64,000 bases of DNA. Source: JABDLO01 sp041749255 (lineage in GTDB: Bacteria > Bacteroidota > Bacteroidia > Chitinophagales > Saprospiraceae). The position numbers were made by a program, and so were the translations under genes. Below, in pieces: positions 16,463 to 25,485 of this stretch. Where the stretch lies: positions 92,069 to 156,068 of the forward strand of contig JBGTBR010000044.1 in assembly GCA_041749255.1 (NCBI GenBank), in the 5' to 3' direction. Below the pieces are notes generated by a model that saw only the letters and a program-made list of their open reading frames with translations, searched no databases and was not told the DNA's origin. Every line of letters starts with the position of its first letter. Position 1 is the first letter of the stretch.

Positions 16463-17233
16463 ATGCTACGCTTCTTCCGCCAAATCCGAAAAAAACTGAT
16501 CGAACAGGATAATGTTCGAAAATACCTGCTCTATGCTATTGGAGAAATTTTACTTGTGGTGATTGGAATTTTAATCGCCCTGCAGGTGAATACCTGGAAT
16601 GAAAACCGGCAAAAACAGATAGAAGAGCGGTACTATATGGAGAAGTTAATTGAGAACATTGAAGCCGATTCGGCATTGGTTGTATTTTTAAAAAATGCCC
16701 AATCAAGAATCTTATCGAATATCGACTCGGCTCTTTATATGATGGTTGATGAGAGTGTATTTGAGACAGATAAATTCGCGATCCATCTTAACAGCATGTT
16801 GGCTATACCCACATTCACTCAAAATAGTGTCACATACGATAACTTAATCGCATCGGGAAAAATAAGTTTAATCACTGACCAACAACTGGTGAATGCGTTA
16901 TTTACCTATTACGATCCGGGAAATGAATTCATTCGTTGGGATGATGGATTGAGGCACTATACCCGGAATATATTCGGACCTTTTATACTCAATACCTATT
17001 ACTTAACAGAAGGCGGACTAGATGGAGGTTTGGTAAATGAGAATTATTCCAAATTGCAAAAACCAGTTTATACCTATAGCTCTTTAAGAGAAAATCAACA
17101 ACTACTGAATTATTTGAACATGAAATACCGAATCCTCACAGGGCAAAAACAGATTTACACCGAATCTATAGCACCTATGCAAACAGAATTATTGCAATGG
17201 CTACGATCGGACTTAAAAAAATTGGAAAACTGA
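16463..17233 (+). CDS. DUF6090 family membrane protein
   Basis: A 256-residue protein. The N-terminal signature FFRQIRKKLIEQDNVRKYL is followed by one membrane helix YAIGEILLVVIGILIALQV and then NTWNENR, which defines the DUF6090 family common in Bacteroidota. The remaining 210 residues are a soluble, helix-rich domain predicted outside the membrane. Function is unknown. Its stop overlaps the start of the next DUF6090 gene (TGATG), so the two are translationally coupled. Confidence 0.85.
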   Translation: MLRFFRQIRKKLIEQDNVRKYLLYAIGEILLVVIGILIALQVNTWNENRQKQIEERYYMEKLIENIEADSALVVFLKNAQSRILSNIDSALYMMVDESVFETDKFAIHLNSMLAIPTFTQNSVTYDNLIASGKISLITDQQLVNALFTYYDPGNEFIRWDDGLRHYTRNIFGPFILNTYYLTEGGLDGGLVNENYSKLQKPVYTYSSLRENQQLLNYLNMKYRILTGQKQIYTESIAPMQTELLQWLRSDLKKLEN

Positions 17234-17997
17234 TGCTAAAATTCTTCCGCACCATACGAAAAAAACTGATCGAAGAACAAAACCTTCGAAAGTACCTCAT
17301 CTACGCTATTGGCGAAATCCTGCTGGTAGTGATCGGGATTTTGATTGCACTTCAATTAAACATACAAAAAGAAGAGGCGAAAGAAAAGAAAGTGATTGAG
17401 CAGCTTTTAATGGGCATTCAGGCTGATTTGAAACTGGAAGTAGGACGTGAGGATTTTCTACATGCCTATTATGGCGATATTACAGATGGTATTCAACAAA
17501 TTCTTTTAAATTACCAAAGGAAGGAAAGCAATACCAATCAAGAGCTAGGGCAATATTTCCTGAACACTTTTGAATTTCGAAAATTTTCCAAGTTTAATAC
17601 CAACTATCAAACACTATACGGAAGTGGTCTTTTGCAAGAAATTGAAGACAAAAAGTTATCAGAAGAAATCATTACCTACTATTCCAAACAATTTTTAGAG
17701 TGGTCTTTAGAAATTTATCAACAAAAAGCCAGTGCGTTTCATTTTAACGAAGCCCTTCAATTTGATCCTCTCGATAAACTTCAGACAGGGGCCAAATATC
17801 AAAACATTCCCAATTTTCGATTGGATGTCGGTGACCATTATTCAACAGATTTTAAAGAATTTATCAAAGAACCTGAAGTATTAAACTTCCTTGTAGATCT
17901 CTTACACCAGAGTGAATTGGTTTTTAGTAATCTTAATACCTATAAAGAAACCAACCTTACTTTATCAAACAGAATACAACAATACCTCAATCAATGA
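17233..17997 (+). CDS. DUF6090 family membrane protein (second copy)
   Basis: A 254-residue protein starting at the ATG at 17233, which overlaps the stop of the previous gene; an upstream in-frame ATG at 17197 lies inside that gene and is not preferred. It shows the same signature FFRTIRKKLIEEQNLRKYL and the same membrane helix as its neighbour, with a diverged soluble part. It overlaps the next ORF by four bases (ATGA). Function unknown. Confidence 0.85.
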   Translation: MLKFFRTIRKKLIEEQNLRKYLIYAIGEILLVVIGILIALQLNIQKEEAKEKKVIEQLLMGIQADLKLEVGREDFLHAYYGDITDGIQQILLNYQRKESNTNQELGQYFLNTFEFRKFSKFNTNYQTLYGSGLLQEIEDKKLSEEIITYYSKQFLEWSLEIYQQKASAFHFNEALQFDPLDKLQTGAKYQNIPNFRLDVGDHYSTDFKEFIKEPEVLNFLVDLLHQSELVFSNLNTYKETNLTLSNRIQQYLNQ

Positions 17998-18806
17998 TAA
18001 AATTTTTCCGCAAAATCCGCCAAAAACTGATCGAACAAGATAACGTTCGAAAATACCTGGTCATCGCTGCTGCAACCGCTAAAATAGTCAATAGCCATAT
18101 TTTGTCACTTGATGATACACTCACTAAGCTCTTGCCTGAGCTTAGCGGTAGAATCGAAAATTCAGGGCAAATTACCTTGAAAATGTTGCTTCAACACCGT
18201 AGTGGCATTCCTGATTGGATTAAAGACCCTTTGTTCCCATGGGACAAGCCGCCATCGGATGTCAACAAGGTTTTGGAATTAGTATTGGATGAACCCGCAG
18301 AATTTGAACCTGATAGTCGTTATTATTATTCCAACACGAATTATCTATTGATAGGTAAAATTCTTGATAACACATTGGGCTTTAGCCATCAGCAATTTAT
18401 CAAAAATGAGATTTTAACAGGTCTGGGGTTAAAACACACTTTTAGCTTACTGAGTGAAGTAGATCCCAGCGAAGTTGTGGGTGGGTACGATACTAATTAC
18501 GATAAGGATGTGAAGATGCTTGATTTTGTAGCTCCCGGCGGATCGATGGTTGCTTCCACAGAGGATGTAGGGATATTTTTGAGGGCATTGCATGATGGCT
18601 CCTTGCTAAATAATGAAGAGCAGGCCATATATTCCTCTATTTATAAATTTGATCACACTGGTTTATTGCCAGGATACCAGAGTATCGCCAGGTATCACAA
18701 GAATATTGATGCTGTGGTCATTCAGTTTATAAACACAAGTGGAGGTGACTCGTGGACTGTATCGGAAATTGTATATAACCGTATTATCAAAATTTTGAGC
18801 AGGTGA
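17994..18806 (+). pseudogene. Chimera: DUF6090 N-terminus fused to a truncated serine hydrolase
   Basis: The first 22 codons (FFRKIRQKLIEQDNVRKYL) are the DUF6090 signature. After that, where the membrane helix should follow, the sequence changes to VIAAATAKIVNSHILSLDDT, which is the interior of a beta-lactamase/penicillin-binding-fold hydrolase. The remaining 245 residues keep the family landmarks LQHRSGIPDW, YYYSNTNYLLIG (the YxN motif) and GGSMVASTEDVG. The N-terminal part with the catalytic SxxK and the signal peptide is absent. It is thus very probably inactive. The join is in frame, suggesting deletion between a third DUF6090 gene and a following hydrolase gene. Confidence 0.75.
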
Positions 18807-18931
18807 AAAAAGATCAATCTAATGGTAACCATTATTAAAGATATGAAAATGAAAAGACCAAAAAAGGCTCTAAAGAGCAATATCCCTGGTATCTTCCTCC
18901 TTTGGAGCAATCACAAAATGAATCTTTAGCT

Positions 18932-19165
18932 AACGACTACAGGTGTCTGCAAACCATCGGGTATACTATTAAAATGCGGCTTTAACTCAACTTAAAATGC
19001 TGGAATCCTGTGTTTTAGCAATGCCATTTGTTGTTGAGAATAAAATGATTAGATTTGGACAGTGTATTTTAAGAGTGCCAGTGCATTGACCAGAGCTCAT
19101 ATGCGAAATATACAAAATTGGAGGGATGGAGATCCGGGTATATATTTGGTGACGGTAATTATAGA
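18932..19165. repeat. Long imperfect direct repeat, left copy
   Basis: About 230 bases that recur at 22505-22720 in the same orientation, with shared words such as TAAAATGATTAGATTTG, AAGAGTGCC and TTGACCAGA and small indels. The two copies bracket the AraC/ankyrin/ABC-transporter genes. Nothing else is seen in 18807-19192. Confidence 0.65.
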
Positions 19166-19192
19166 AAGACGCAAAATGAGAAAAAATAGGGA

Positions 19193-20041
19193 ATGATTTC
19201 AAATAATTTCATTTTACATGAAGATGCCCGCCAATACCAATGGACAGGTGATTGCTTTCTTTCTATTAAATCCTTTTATAATGGTTCGGCTAAATACAGT
19301 GTACAAAAGCGTGAATATACGGTCAACGATAAAAACTATCTGATTCTAAATGATTGCACTAAATATAGTTTAATCATAGACAATGTAGCTCCCATAGAAT
19401 CATTTTGTGTATTCTTTACACCCGAATTTGTTTGCCAAGTGGTTTCAGAGTTAAACTCATCTGAAGAGCAACTTCTTGATTTTTCAATTAAAAGAACAGA
19501 GGGAATTAAATTATTTGAAAGAAATTATCTGCATGGAGGTCAGGTTTCTAAAATTTTGCAGCAAGGCAGAGAATTATCAATGTTAACCATGTCAGAAATA
19601 GAAAAGGAAGAACTTTATTATGCATTATTGAACAATATCCTTTTTCAAAATGATAATTCCCTAAAGGAGGCAGACAGGTTAAAGTCAAAAAAGAGCACTA
19701 CCAGGGAAGAAATATACCGGAGAGTATATTACGCAAAAGACTTTATTGATAGTAATTACTCCGAAGATTTAAACTTGAAGAAAATATCTCAGGTAGCAAT
19801 GCTTTCTGAAAACCACTTGTTGAGAAATTTCGGTCAAATTTTTAATATCAGTCCTTTCCAATACATAACACAACTAAAGATAGCAGAAGCAATACGGCAA
19901 ATAATCGAGACAGACAAAAGTGTAACAGAGATTGCATTGGCTCTTGGGTATTCGAGCTTGAGCAACTTCAGCTATTACTTCAAGAGTATTTTAGGCCTTT
20001 CCCCCAAATCTCTTCGAAATAAGGTGAGATATAGTAAATAG
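19193..20041 (+). CDS. AraC family transcriptional regulator
   Basis: A 282-residue regulator. Residues about 1-165 form a cupin-like sensing domain without recognisable ligand motifs. Residues about 175-282 hold the two helix-turn-helix units: LNLKKISQVAMLSENHLLRN followed by FGQIFNISPFQYI, and VTEIALALGYSSLSNFSYYF with the closing GLSPKSLRNK. It is the first gene after the left direct repeat and is followed 41 bases later by the ankyrin gene and then the ABC transporter, which it may control. Confidence 0.88.
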   Translation: MISNNFILHEDARQYQWTGDCFLSIKSFYNGSAKYSVQKREYTVNDKNYLILNDCTKYSLIIDNVAPIESFCVFFTPEFVCQVVSELNSSEEQLLDFSIKRTEGIKLFERNYLHGGQVSKILQQGRELSMLTMSEIEKEELYYALLNNILFQNDNSLKEADRLKSKKSTTREEIYRRVYYAKDFIDSNYSEDLNLKKISQVAMLSENHLLRNFGQIFNISPFQYITQLKIAEAIRQIIETDKSVTEIALALGYSSLSNFSYYFKSILGLSPKSLRNKVRYSK

Positions 20042-20082
20042 TTGATCTAAAGTCTAGCTTTCTTTGAATAAATTTTAAAGAC

Positions 20083-20802
20083 ATGAAAAAAGTAGGGATT
20101 CTTATTTTCGCGTTCATATTATCAACAACGATAAAAGCAAATGACATGATTGATTTACTTAAAAAACATATCGAAAATAAAGAGGCTGATAAGATTATAA
20201 AATTGATTTTAAATAATCCAGAAATTTTAGATGAAAAAGATGAGAATGGAAGCTCAGGATTATTGTTGATTGCATACAGTGGAATGGAAACAGCCTTCAA
20301 CAAAGCAAAAGAACTCAAAAATTCATTTGCATTTCATGAGGCAATAGTATGTGGGAGAATGGATGACATAAAAGATTCTCTTACACATGATAAAAGTTAT
20401 GCAAACCAGCATTCAAATGATGGTTTCACGCCTTTATCCCTGGCGGCATTTTTTAATCAAACAGCAATTGCAAAATTGCTCCTTGAAAATGGAGCTGACC
20501 CTAATTTACATGCCACCAACCCTTCCAAAGTAAATGCTCTTCACTCCGCTGTGGCAAAAGAAAACTATGAGTTGTGTAAGATCTTAATGGAATATGGAGT
20601 AAACGTAAATGCACCCCAAACCCAAAATGTTACGGCTTTGCATTCTGCTGCACATAGAGGAAACTTAAAATTAGTAATGCTATTGGTGGAGAACGGAGCA
20701 AAAATTAACCTTGAAATGGACAATGGGGAAACAGCTTTAAACATTGCTCAAAAAGAAGGTCATAAAGAGGTGAAAGAATATTTAGAGGGAGTATCGAAAT
20801 AA
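20083..20802 (+). CDS. Exported ankyrin-repeat protein
   Basis: A 239-residue protein with a signal peptide (about 1-19, ending TIKAN). At least four ankyrin repeats are visible in the C-terminal half, for example GFTPLSLAAFFNQTAIAKLL, NALHSAVAKENYELCKILME and TALHSAAHRGNLKLVMLLVE, with the TPLxxA and LLxxGAD patterns. Such repeats mediate protein binding. Its TAA overlaps the ATG of the ABC ATPase gene by one base, so the protein may act together with the transporter. Confidence 0.85.
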   Translation: MKKVGILIFAFILSTTIKANDMIDLLKKHIENKEADKIIKLILNNPEILDEKDENGSSGLLLIAYSGMETAFNKAKELKNSFAFHEAIVCGRMDDIKDSLTHDKSYANQHSNDGFTPLSLAAFFNQTAIAKLLLENGADPNLHATNPSKVNALHSAVAKENYELCKILMEYGVNVNAPQTQNVTALHSAAHRGNLKLVMLLVENGAKINLEMDNGETALNIAQKEGHKEVKEYLEGVSK

Positions 20803-21707
20803 TGAAAATAATTAAAACGAAATCATTAACGAAACACTTCGGCTCAATTGTCGCTGCAGAGGACATTTCCATTCAAGTCAATCAAGGAGAGATTTACGGT
20901 TTTTTAGGTCTTAATGGAGCGGGTAAAACGACATTAATTCGGATGCTCTTAGGTATGATAAAGCCAGACAGCGGCGCAATCAAACTTTTTGACGAGCAAC
21001 TTACATCTCAATTCGGCCAATGGAATAACATTGGCTACATGGTAGAAACACCACACTCGTATCCCAACCTTTCGGTTTACGATAACCTGAGAGTGATTTA
21101 CAAACTGCGACAACTTACCAGCCCCAATGCTATTCACAACATTATTGAAAAATTAAGGCTCACAAGATACAGCCAAACCAGGGCCAATGAACTGTCTCTT
21201 GGGAATCAGCAGCGGTTAGGACTTGCGAAAGCACTCATACACAGTCCGAAACTTCTAATACTTGATGAGCCGATAAATGGATTAGACCCCGAAGGTATTG
21301 TGGAAGTGCGGGGACTCTTATCAGAACTGGCAAATAATGGTTCGACCATTTTTCTATCAAGCCACATACTCGGCGAAATATCCAGGATTGCAAGTCGCAT
21401 AGGCATTATACACGAAGGGAAATTGATAAAAGAAATAACCACACAGGAGTTATCAAACCAAATCATTAAGAAAGTTTTGGTGCAAACAGCCGACAATCAT
21501 AATGCAATTCAGCACTTGATAAATTCAAATTATTCAGCATCACTTTCAAGCACAAATAGAATTGAAATCACGAATAAAGAGGCTCTTGAACATCCCGAGC
21601 TCGTTTCAAAACTATTAACGGAAAATGGACTGCCACCAAAACAAGTTTATCTGGTTTCGGAAGATTTGGAAATGTATTTCCTGCGTACCATAAAGGAGAA
21701 TACGTAA
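20802..21707 (+). CDS. ABC transporter ATP-binding protein
   Basis: A 301-residue ATPase of the BcrA/CcmA-like drug or lantibiotic export group. Walker A is GLNGAGKTT (about 36-44), the signature LSLGNQQRLGLA (about 130-141) and Walker B LLILDEP with the D-loop GLDPEG. The H-loop SSHIL follows. The C-terminal 90 residues are the extension typical of this group. It is coupled by one-base overlaps to the genes on either side; the permease is encoded next. The exported substrate cannot be deduced. Confidence 0.93.
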   Translation: MKIIKTKSLTKHFGSIVAAEDISIQVNQGEIYGFLGLNGAGKTTLIRMLLGMIKPDSGAIKLFDEQLTSQFGQWNNIGYMVETPHSYPNLSVYDNLRVIYKLRQLTSPNAIHNIIEKLRLTRYSQTRANELSLGNQQRLGLAKALIHSPKLLILDEPINGLDPEGIVEVRGLLSELANNGSTIFLSSHILGEISRIASRIGIIHEGKLIKEITTQELSNQIIKKVLVQTADNHNAIQHLINSNYSASLSSTNRIEITNKEALEHPELVSKLLTENGLPPKQVYLVSEDLEMYFLRTIKENT

Positions 21708-22495
21708 TGAAACATCAAATACGGGCAATACAAGCAGAGCTAATAAAAATAAAACATTCAAAAATCATTTTGGCAACTTTTATTGCATTTGGTATAGCGC
21801 CAATTATGGGAGTAGTATTTACTCTTATTTTGCAGAATAGCGAAGCATTAGAAAAAGCCAGTGGGCTTGCTGCCAAAGCTAAAACAATGAACTTTGAAGC
21901 AAATTGGAAATCATATATCGACATATTGACACAAGCTGTTGGTGTTGGAGGGGTTCTGGTATTTGGATTTGTAGCAAGTTGGATTTTTGGACGTGAATAC
22001 TCAGACGGAACTGCAAAAGATTTGCTTTCTCTTCCAACTTCCCGGACTAAAATTTTGAATGCAAAATTTGTGTTGTACGGATTTTGGTGTTTAATGCTTG
22101 TTATGTCTAACTTATTGATTGCTTTTTTACTTGGGACAATTTTGCAACTACCCATGATTAGTACAGACTGGTTAGTTCAATCACTGACAGACTATTTTAT
22201 TACAACCATTTTGACAATTATTGTTGGAGTCCCCATTGCGTTTTTTGCTCTATATGGCAAAGGCTATCTTGCACCTTTGGGCTTTGTTGCATTGACTTTG
22301 GTTTTTTCACAAGTAATTGCAGCAACAGGTTATGGTACATATTTCCCCTGGTCAGTTCCAGGACTTTATAGTGGAGCAGGTGGTGAATATAAAGATTTAT
22401 TGGACCATTTTAGTTATATAATTTTAATACTGACAGGTATTGCAGGTTATTTCGCAACGACAATTTATTGTAGAGTAGCGGATCAAACGAAATGA
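21707..22495 (+). CDS. ABC-2 type transporter permease
   Basis: A 262-residue membrane protein with six hydrophobic helices. The first (about 20-42) is followed by a soluble segment, then VGVGGVLVFGFVASWIFGRE and DGTAKDLLSLPTSR, a motif pattern seen in bacitracin/lantibiotic-type permeases. It is coupled to the ATPase at 20802 by a one-base overlap and forms the transporter with it. The right direct repeat begins about ten bases after its stop. Confidence 0.88.
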   Translation: MKHQIRAIQAELIKIKHSKIILATFIAFGIAPIMGVVFTLILQNSEALEKASGLAAKAKTMNFEANWKSYIDILTQAVGVGGVLVFGFVASWIFGREYSDGTAKDLLSLPTSRTKILNAKFVLYGFWCLMLVMSNLLIAFLLGTILQLPMISTDWLVQSLTDYFITTILTIIVGVPIAFFALYGKGYLAPLGFVALTLVFSQVIAATGYGTYFPWSVPGLYSGAGGEYKDLLDHFSYIILILTGIAGYFATTIYCRVADQTK

Positions 22496-22504
22496 AAAAG
22501 GCAA

Positions 22505-22720
22505 ACTACTGGTAACATTGGTAACCGAAATGCTGCTTTTGTCCAATTTAAAATGTTGGGGTTCTGTGTTTTGGCAAAACCATTCGAATTATAGTATAAA
22601 ATGATTAGATTTGAACTGTTTATTCCAAGAGTGCCCGTGCTTTGACCAGAACAGACATTTTCGAAATACACGCAATAGTAGGGATGGAGTTACGGGTATT
22701 TAATTGTTGTATACTATATA
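22505..22720. repeat. Long imperfect direct repeat, right copy
   Basis: The counterpart of 18932-19165 in the same orientation. Both share TAAAATGATTAGATTTG and the AAGAGTGCC...TTGACCAGA block. Together they frame a 3.3 kb gene module. Confidence 0.65.
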
Positions 22721-22752
22721 AAATAGATTAATATTATTAACTTTAACACGTC

Positions 22753-23039
22753 TATGAAATTTTCACCATTGGCATCAAGGAAACCTGAATGAATATTTTT
22801 CTCTCTCTGTTTTTCCCAACCCGACAGCAGAATATTTAACCTTGCAAATAAGCGATTACAACAACGAAAAGCTAACGTATCAACTTTACAGCATGTAAGC
22901 TAAATTATTAAGCAATGAACAAATAGTAGCACAGCAAACGCAAATAGACATGAACAGTTTGCCACCAACTGCTTACCTTGTTAATGTTGTAAACCAAGAA
23001 TATAAAAAAGTACAATCATTTAAAATCTTTAAACAATAA
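22753..23039 (+). pseudogene. Relic of a T9SS C-terminal sorting domain
   Basis: Read in pieces, the DNA encodes YEIFTIGIKET, then after a one-base shift NEYFSLSVFPNPTAEYLTLQ, LTYQLYSM, an in-frame TAA where GK or NGK is expected, then KLLSNEQIVAQQTQIDMNSL and AYLVNVV, and a stop at 23037-23039. This is the standard layout of the type IX secretion C-terminal domain (VFPNP...LYdm.GklL...i.ms.L..G.Y.v.v). It has at least one frameshift and one nonsense codon. The body of the gene is missing; the fragment begins 33 bases after the right direct repeat. Confidence 0.7.
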
Positions 23040-23045
23040 GAAATC

Positions 23046-24596
23046 ATGCAGAGAATAATTACAATTTGGGGAGCAATCTTAATGACTGCAAGCGTGTTTG
23101 CTCAATCACCCGAAAAAATGAGCTATCAAGCCGTTGTACGTGATGGAAGTAATAATTTAATAACATCTACTACCGTAGGAATGCAAATCAGTATTTTACA
23201 AGGTTCTGCAAATGGTACGGCTGTTTATGTAGAAACACAGAGCCCTACATCTAATGCCAATGGTTTGGTAAGTTTAGAAATTGGAGCAGGAACTGTTGTT
23301 TCAGGTACGTTCGCAACCATCGACTGGGCAAACGGACCCTATTTCATAAAAACGGAAATAGACCCAACAGGTGGAACTTCTTATACCATTACAGGAACTA
23401 GCCAGTTATTAAGTGTGCCTTATGCTTTACACGCTACAGTTGCAAACTCTTCAATAATTGACTTAGTTGATGATGCTGATTCCGATCCGACGAATGAATT
23501 ACAAATAATTTCAGTTTCTAATGACACGTTGTATCTTTCCAATGGAGGGTCTGTGAGTCTTGAGGCCTACATCCAAACGATCGTAAGTGCGGACCCGGGA
23601 AATTCAATTACAGCCGGAGTAGATGGCGGAGCATTTTTTACAGCTGGACCCGGAACAGACAATGATTGGGAAGTTGTTGGAAATAATATGCGAGCGATGC
23701 CAACAGGAGCAATCTCTATGGGAACGAATGCAAACAATTATCATCAGAAGTTTACGATCGGAGATACAGGGTTGTTTCGTCTTTCCTTCGGACACGCTGG
23801 AAATTTTAATGAAATAGAATCGGGAAGATTGGTTTTTACGGAGGATGTGGATTTTAACGGAACATGTGGATTTGAATTTCATCATGATGGAGCGGCTAAC
23901 ACTTTGTCAATTGAGTCTGGATGTACAACGTTAACAGACACTTCGATCGTTTTCACACGAAATGGAGAGGTTAGAATTCCAAAACGTGTGAAAATAGGTG
24001 AAAACTCAAATCCGGTTACAGATGTGCACATCAAGCAAAGCTCTTCTGAAACAATGCCTTCAAGTGCTGGAATTAGATTTGAGGCGGCATCAACCACAGA
24101 GCAATACCAACTTTGGAACGGAGGAGGAACATTTAATTTTGGATATAACGGAATACGTGTGTCGTATATTAACAACGCCGGGACATACACGCTAGTTTCG
24201 GACCGTAGGTTAAAGAGTAATATTCCTCCAATGGGAAATGTTTTGGAGAGAATTCGATTATTGGAACCGGTTCAGTACACATATAATCATTTGAATGATG
24301 GTACGATTTCTAAAGGATTTATTGCTCAGGATGTTCAGAAAATCTTCCCAGAAATGGTAAGTATTGCGGAAGACACAAAGATGCTAGCATTGCCGTATGA
24401 TGAGTTTAGCGTTATTGCTGTAAAAGCAATTCAAGAGCAACAAGAGATCATCGACCTTCAACAAAAACAAATTGACGAACTAAAAGCTAGTGTTGAACAA
24501 TTGATGCAGGTGATCAAGATTGATTCGACGCCGCAGATAAGGTCAACTGACCCACAAGTTGAGAGCACTAATCCAAATGATGCCGATCAGAAATAA
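23046..24596 (+). CDS. Surface protein with S74 self-cleaving chaperone domain
   Basis: A 516-residue protein. Signal peptide about 1-19 (ending VFAQ), then a MSYQAVVRDGSNNLI domain that begins many Bacteroidota tail-fibre-like surface proteins, a beta-rich repetitive middle, and a C-terminal intramolecular chaperone of the peptidase S74 family. The autocleavage motif SDRRLKSNI is at about 385-393; in known members the chain is cut just before this Ser after trimerisation. GFIAQDVQKIFPEMV and a coiled coil (about 460-495) close the protein. It probably forms a trimeric fibre. A decayed T9SS domain lies directly upstream. Confidence 0.85.
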   Translation: MQRIITIWGAILMTASVFAQSPEKMSYQAVVRDGSNNLITSTTVGMQISILQGSANGTAVYVETQSPTSNANGLVSLEIGAGTVVSGTFATIDWANGPYFIKTEIDPTGGTSYTITGTSQLLSVPYALHATVANSSIIDLVDDADSDPTNELQIISVSNDTLYLSNGGSVSLEAYIQTIVSADPGNSITAGVDGGAFFTAGPGTDNDWEVVGNNMRAMPTGAISMGTNANNYHQKFTIGDTGLFRLSFGHAGNFNEIESGRLVFTEDVDFNGTCGFEFHHDGAANTLSIESGCTTLTDTSIVFTRNGEVRIPKRVKIGENSNPVTDVHIKQSSSETMPSSAGIRFEAASTTEQYQLWNGGGTFNFGYNGIRVSYINNAGTYTLVSDRRLKSNIPPMGNVLERIRLLEPVQYTYNHLNDGTISKGFIAQDVQKIFPEMVSIAEDTKMLALPYDEFSVIAVKAIQEQQEIIDLQQKQIDELKASVEQLMQVIKIDSTPQIRSTDPQVESTNPNDADQK

Positions 24597-24616
24597 AGTA
24601 TTGTATTGGGATTATT

Positions 24617-24646
24617 AAAAGGGTGTGGCACTTATCACGCCTTTTT
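24617..24646 (+). terminator. Rho-independent terminator
   Basis: AAAAGGGTGTG pairs with CACGCCTTTTT around a short loop, followed by further T residues, 20 bases after the S74 gene. Confidence 0.7.
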
Positions 24647-24685
24647 CTTATATTTCAACAATATAATTGATGTAGACAACTTTAG

Positions 24686-25360
24686 TTGAAAGTGGTTTTG
24701 ACAAAATCAAATATAGAAAATAATGAATGTTTTAAAGTGATACTTCCTTACACCTTCATATTAATATTGAATTCCTTAATAGGATGCCATAACCCTATTG
24801 AAACAAAAGTGGAAATTGAAAAACCTTTAATAAATATTGAATCAACCAGGACTAAAGCAAAACAGGCATTAGAATTCTGTAAGACACGAGACTTTAATAC
24901 CAACTTCTGTATACTAATTGACATGAGTTTACACTCGGGAATCAAAAGATTCATAGTTTGGGATTTTAACAATGACACAATCTTAAACAGTTTTTTAGTA
25001 TCACACGGATGTTGTGATAATTCTTGGAAAAGCGACTTAACAAAAGAAAATCCAAAATTTAGCAATATTGATGGCAGCCACTGCTCCTCTCTTGGCAAAT
25101 ACAAAATTGGAGAAAGGGCATATAGTAATTGGGGCGTAAATGTCAAATATGTTTTACATGGTTTAGAATCGACAAATAACAATGCGTTCACGCGTTATAT
25201 CGTATTTCATTCATGGGAGGTTGTTGCAGACGAAGAAGTTTATCCCAATGGGACACCCGAAGGTTGGGGATGTCCAGCCATTTCCAATAATAGTTTCAAA
25301 ATTATTGACCCATTACTAAAGTTTAGCCCTAAATCGGTATTAATGTGGATTTATCAATAA
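24686..25360 (+). CDS. Murein L,D-transpeptidase catalytic domain protein
   Basis: A 224-residue protein that appears to use a TTG start, as no in-frame ATG precedes the conserved part. A hydrophobic segment at about 20-34 ending IGCH suggests a signal or lipoprotein anchor. The catalytic region has SHGCCDNSW (about 110-118), FHSWE and the active-site EGWGCPAIS (about 192-200), where the Cys is the nucleophile of this YkuD-like family. It would cross-link or trim peptidoglycan in the periplasm. It is a single gene between two terminated neighbours. Confidence 0.75.
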   Translation: MKVVLTKSNIENNECFKVILPYTFILILNSLIGCHNPIETKVEIEKPLINIESTRTKAKQALEFCKTRDFNTNFCILIDMSLHSGIKRFIVWDFNNDTILNSFLVSHGCCDNSWKSDLTKENPKFSNIDGSHCSSLGKYKIGERAYSNWGVNVKYVLHGLESTNNNAFTRYIVFHSWEVVADEEVYPNGTPEGWGCPAISNNSFKIIDPLLKFSPKSVLMWIYQ

Positions 25361-25485
25361 TTAAGAGTGAAACAAAGAAAGCTGTTAAGTCTACGACATC
25401 CAATTTTATACTTCTTAGCCGTGTGGACATAACGAATAAAACGTATTAGATTTACCTCGAATTGAAATTCTTTATATTAAACAAA

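Noticed and set aside
18987..19202. Minus-strand frame sharing residues with a frame at 22483-22671
   Set aside because: The similarity simply reflects the direct DNA repeats; neither frame has a start context or family match.
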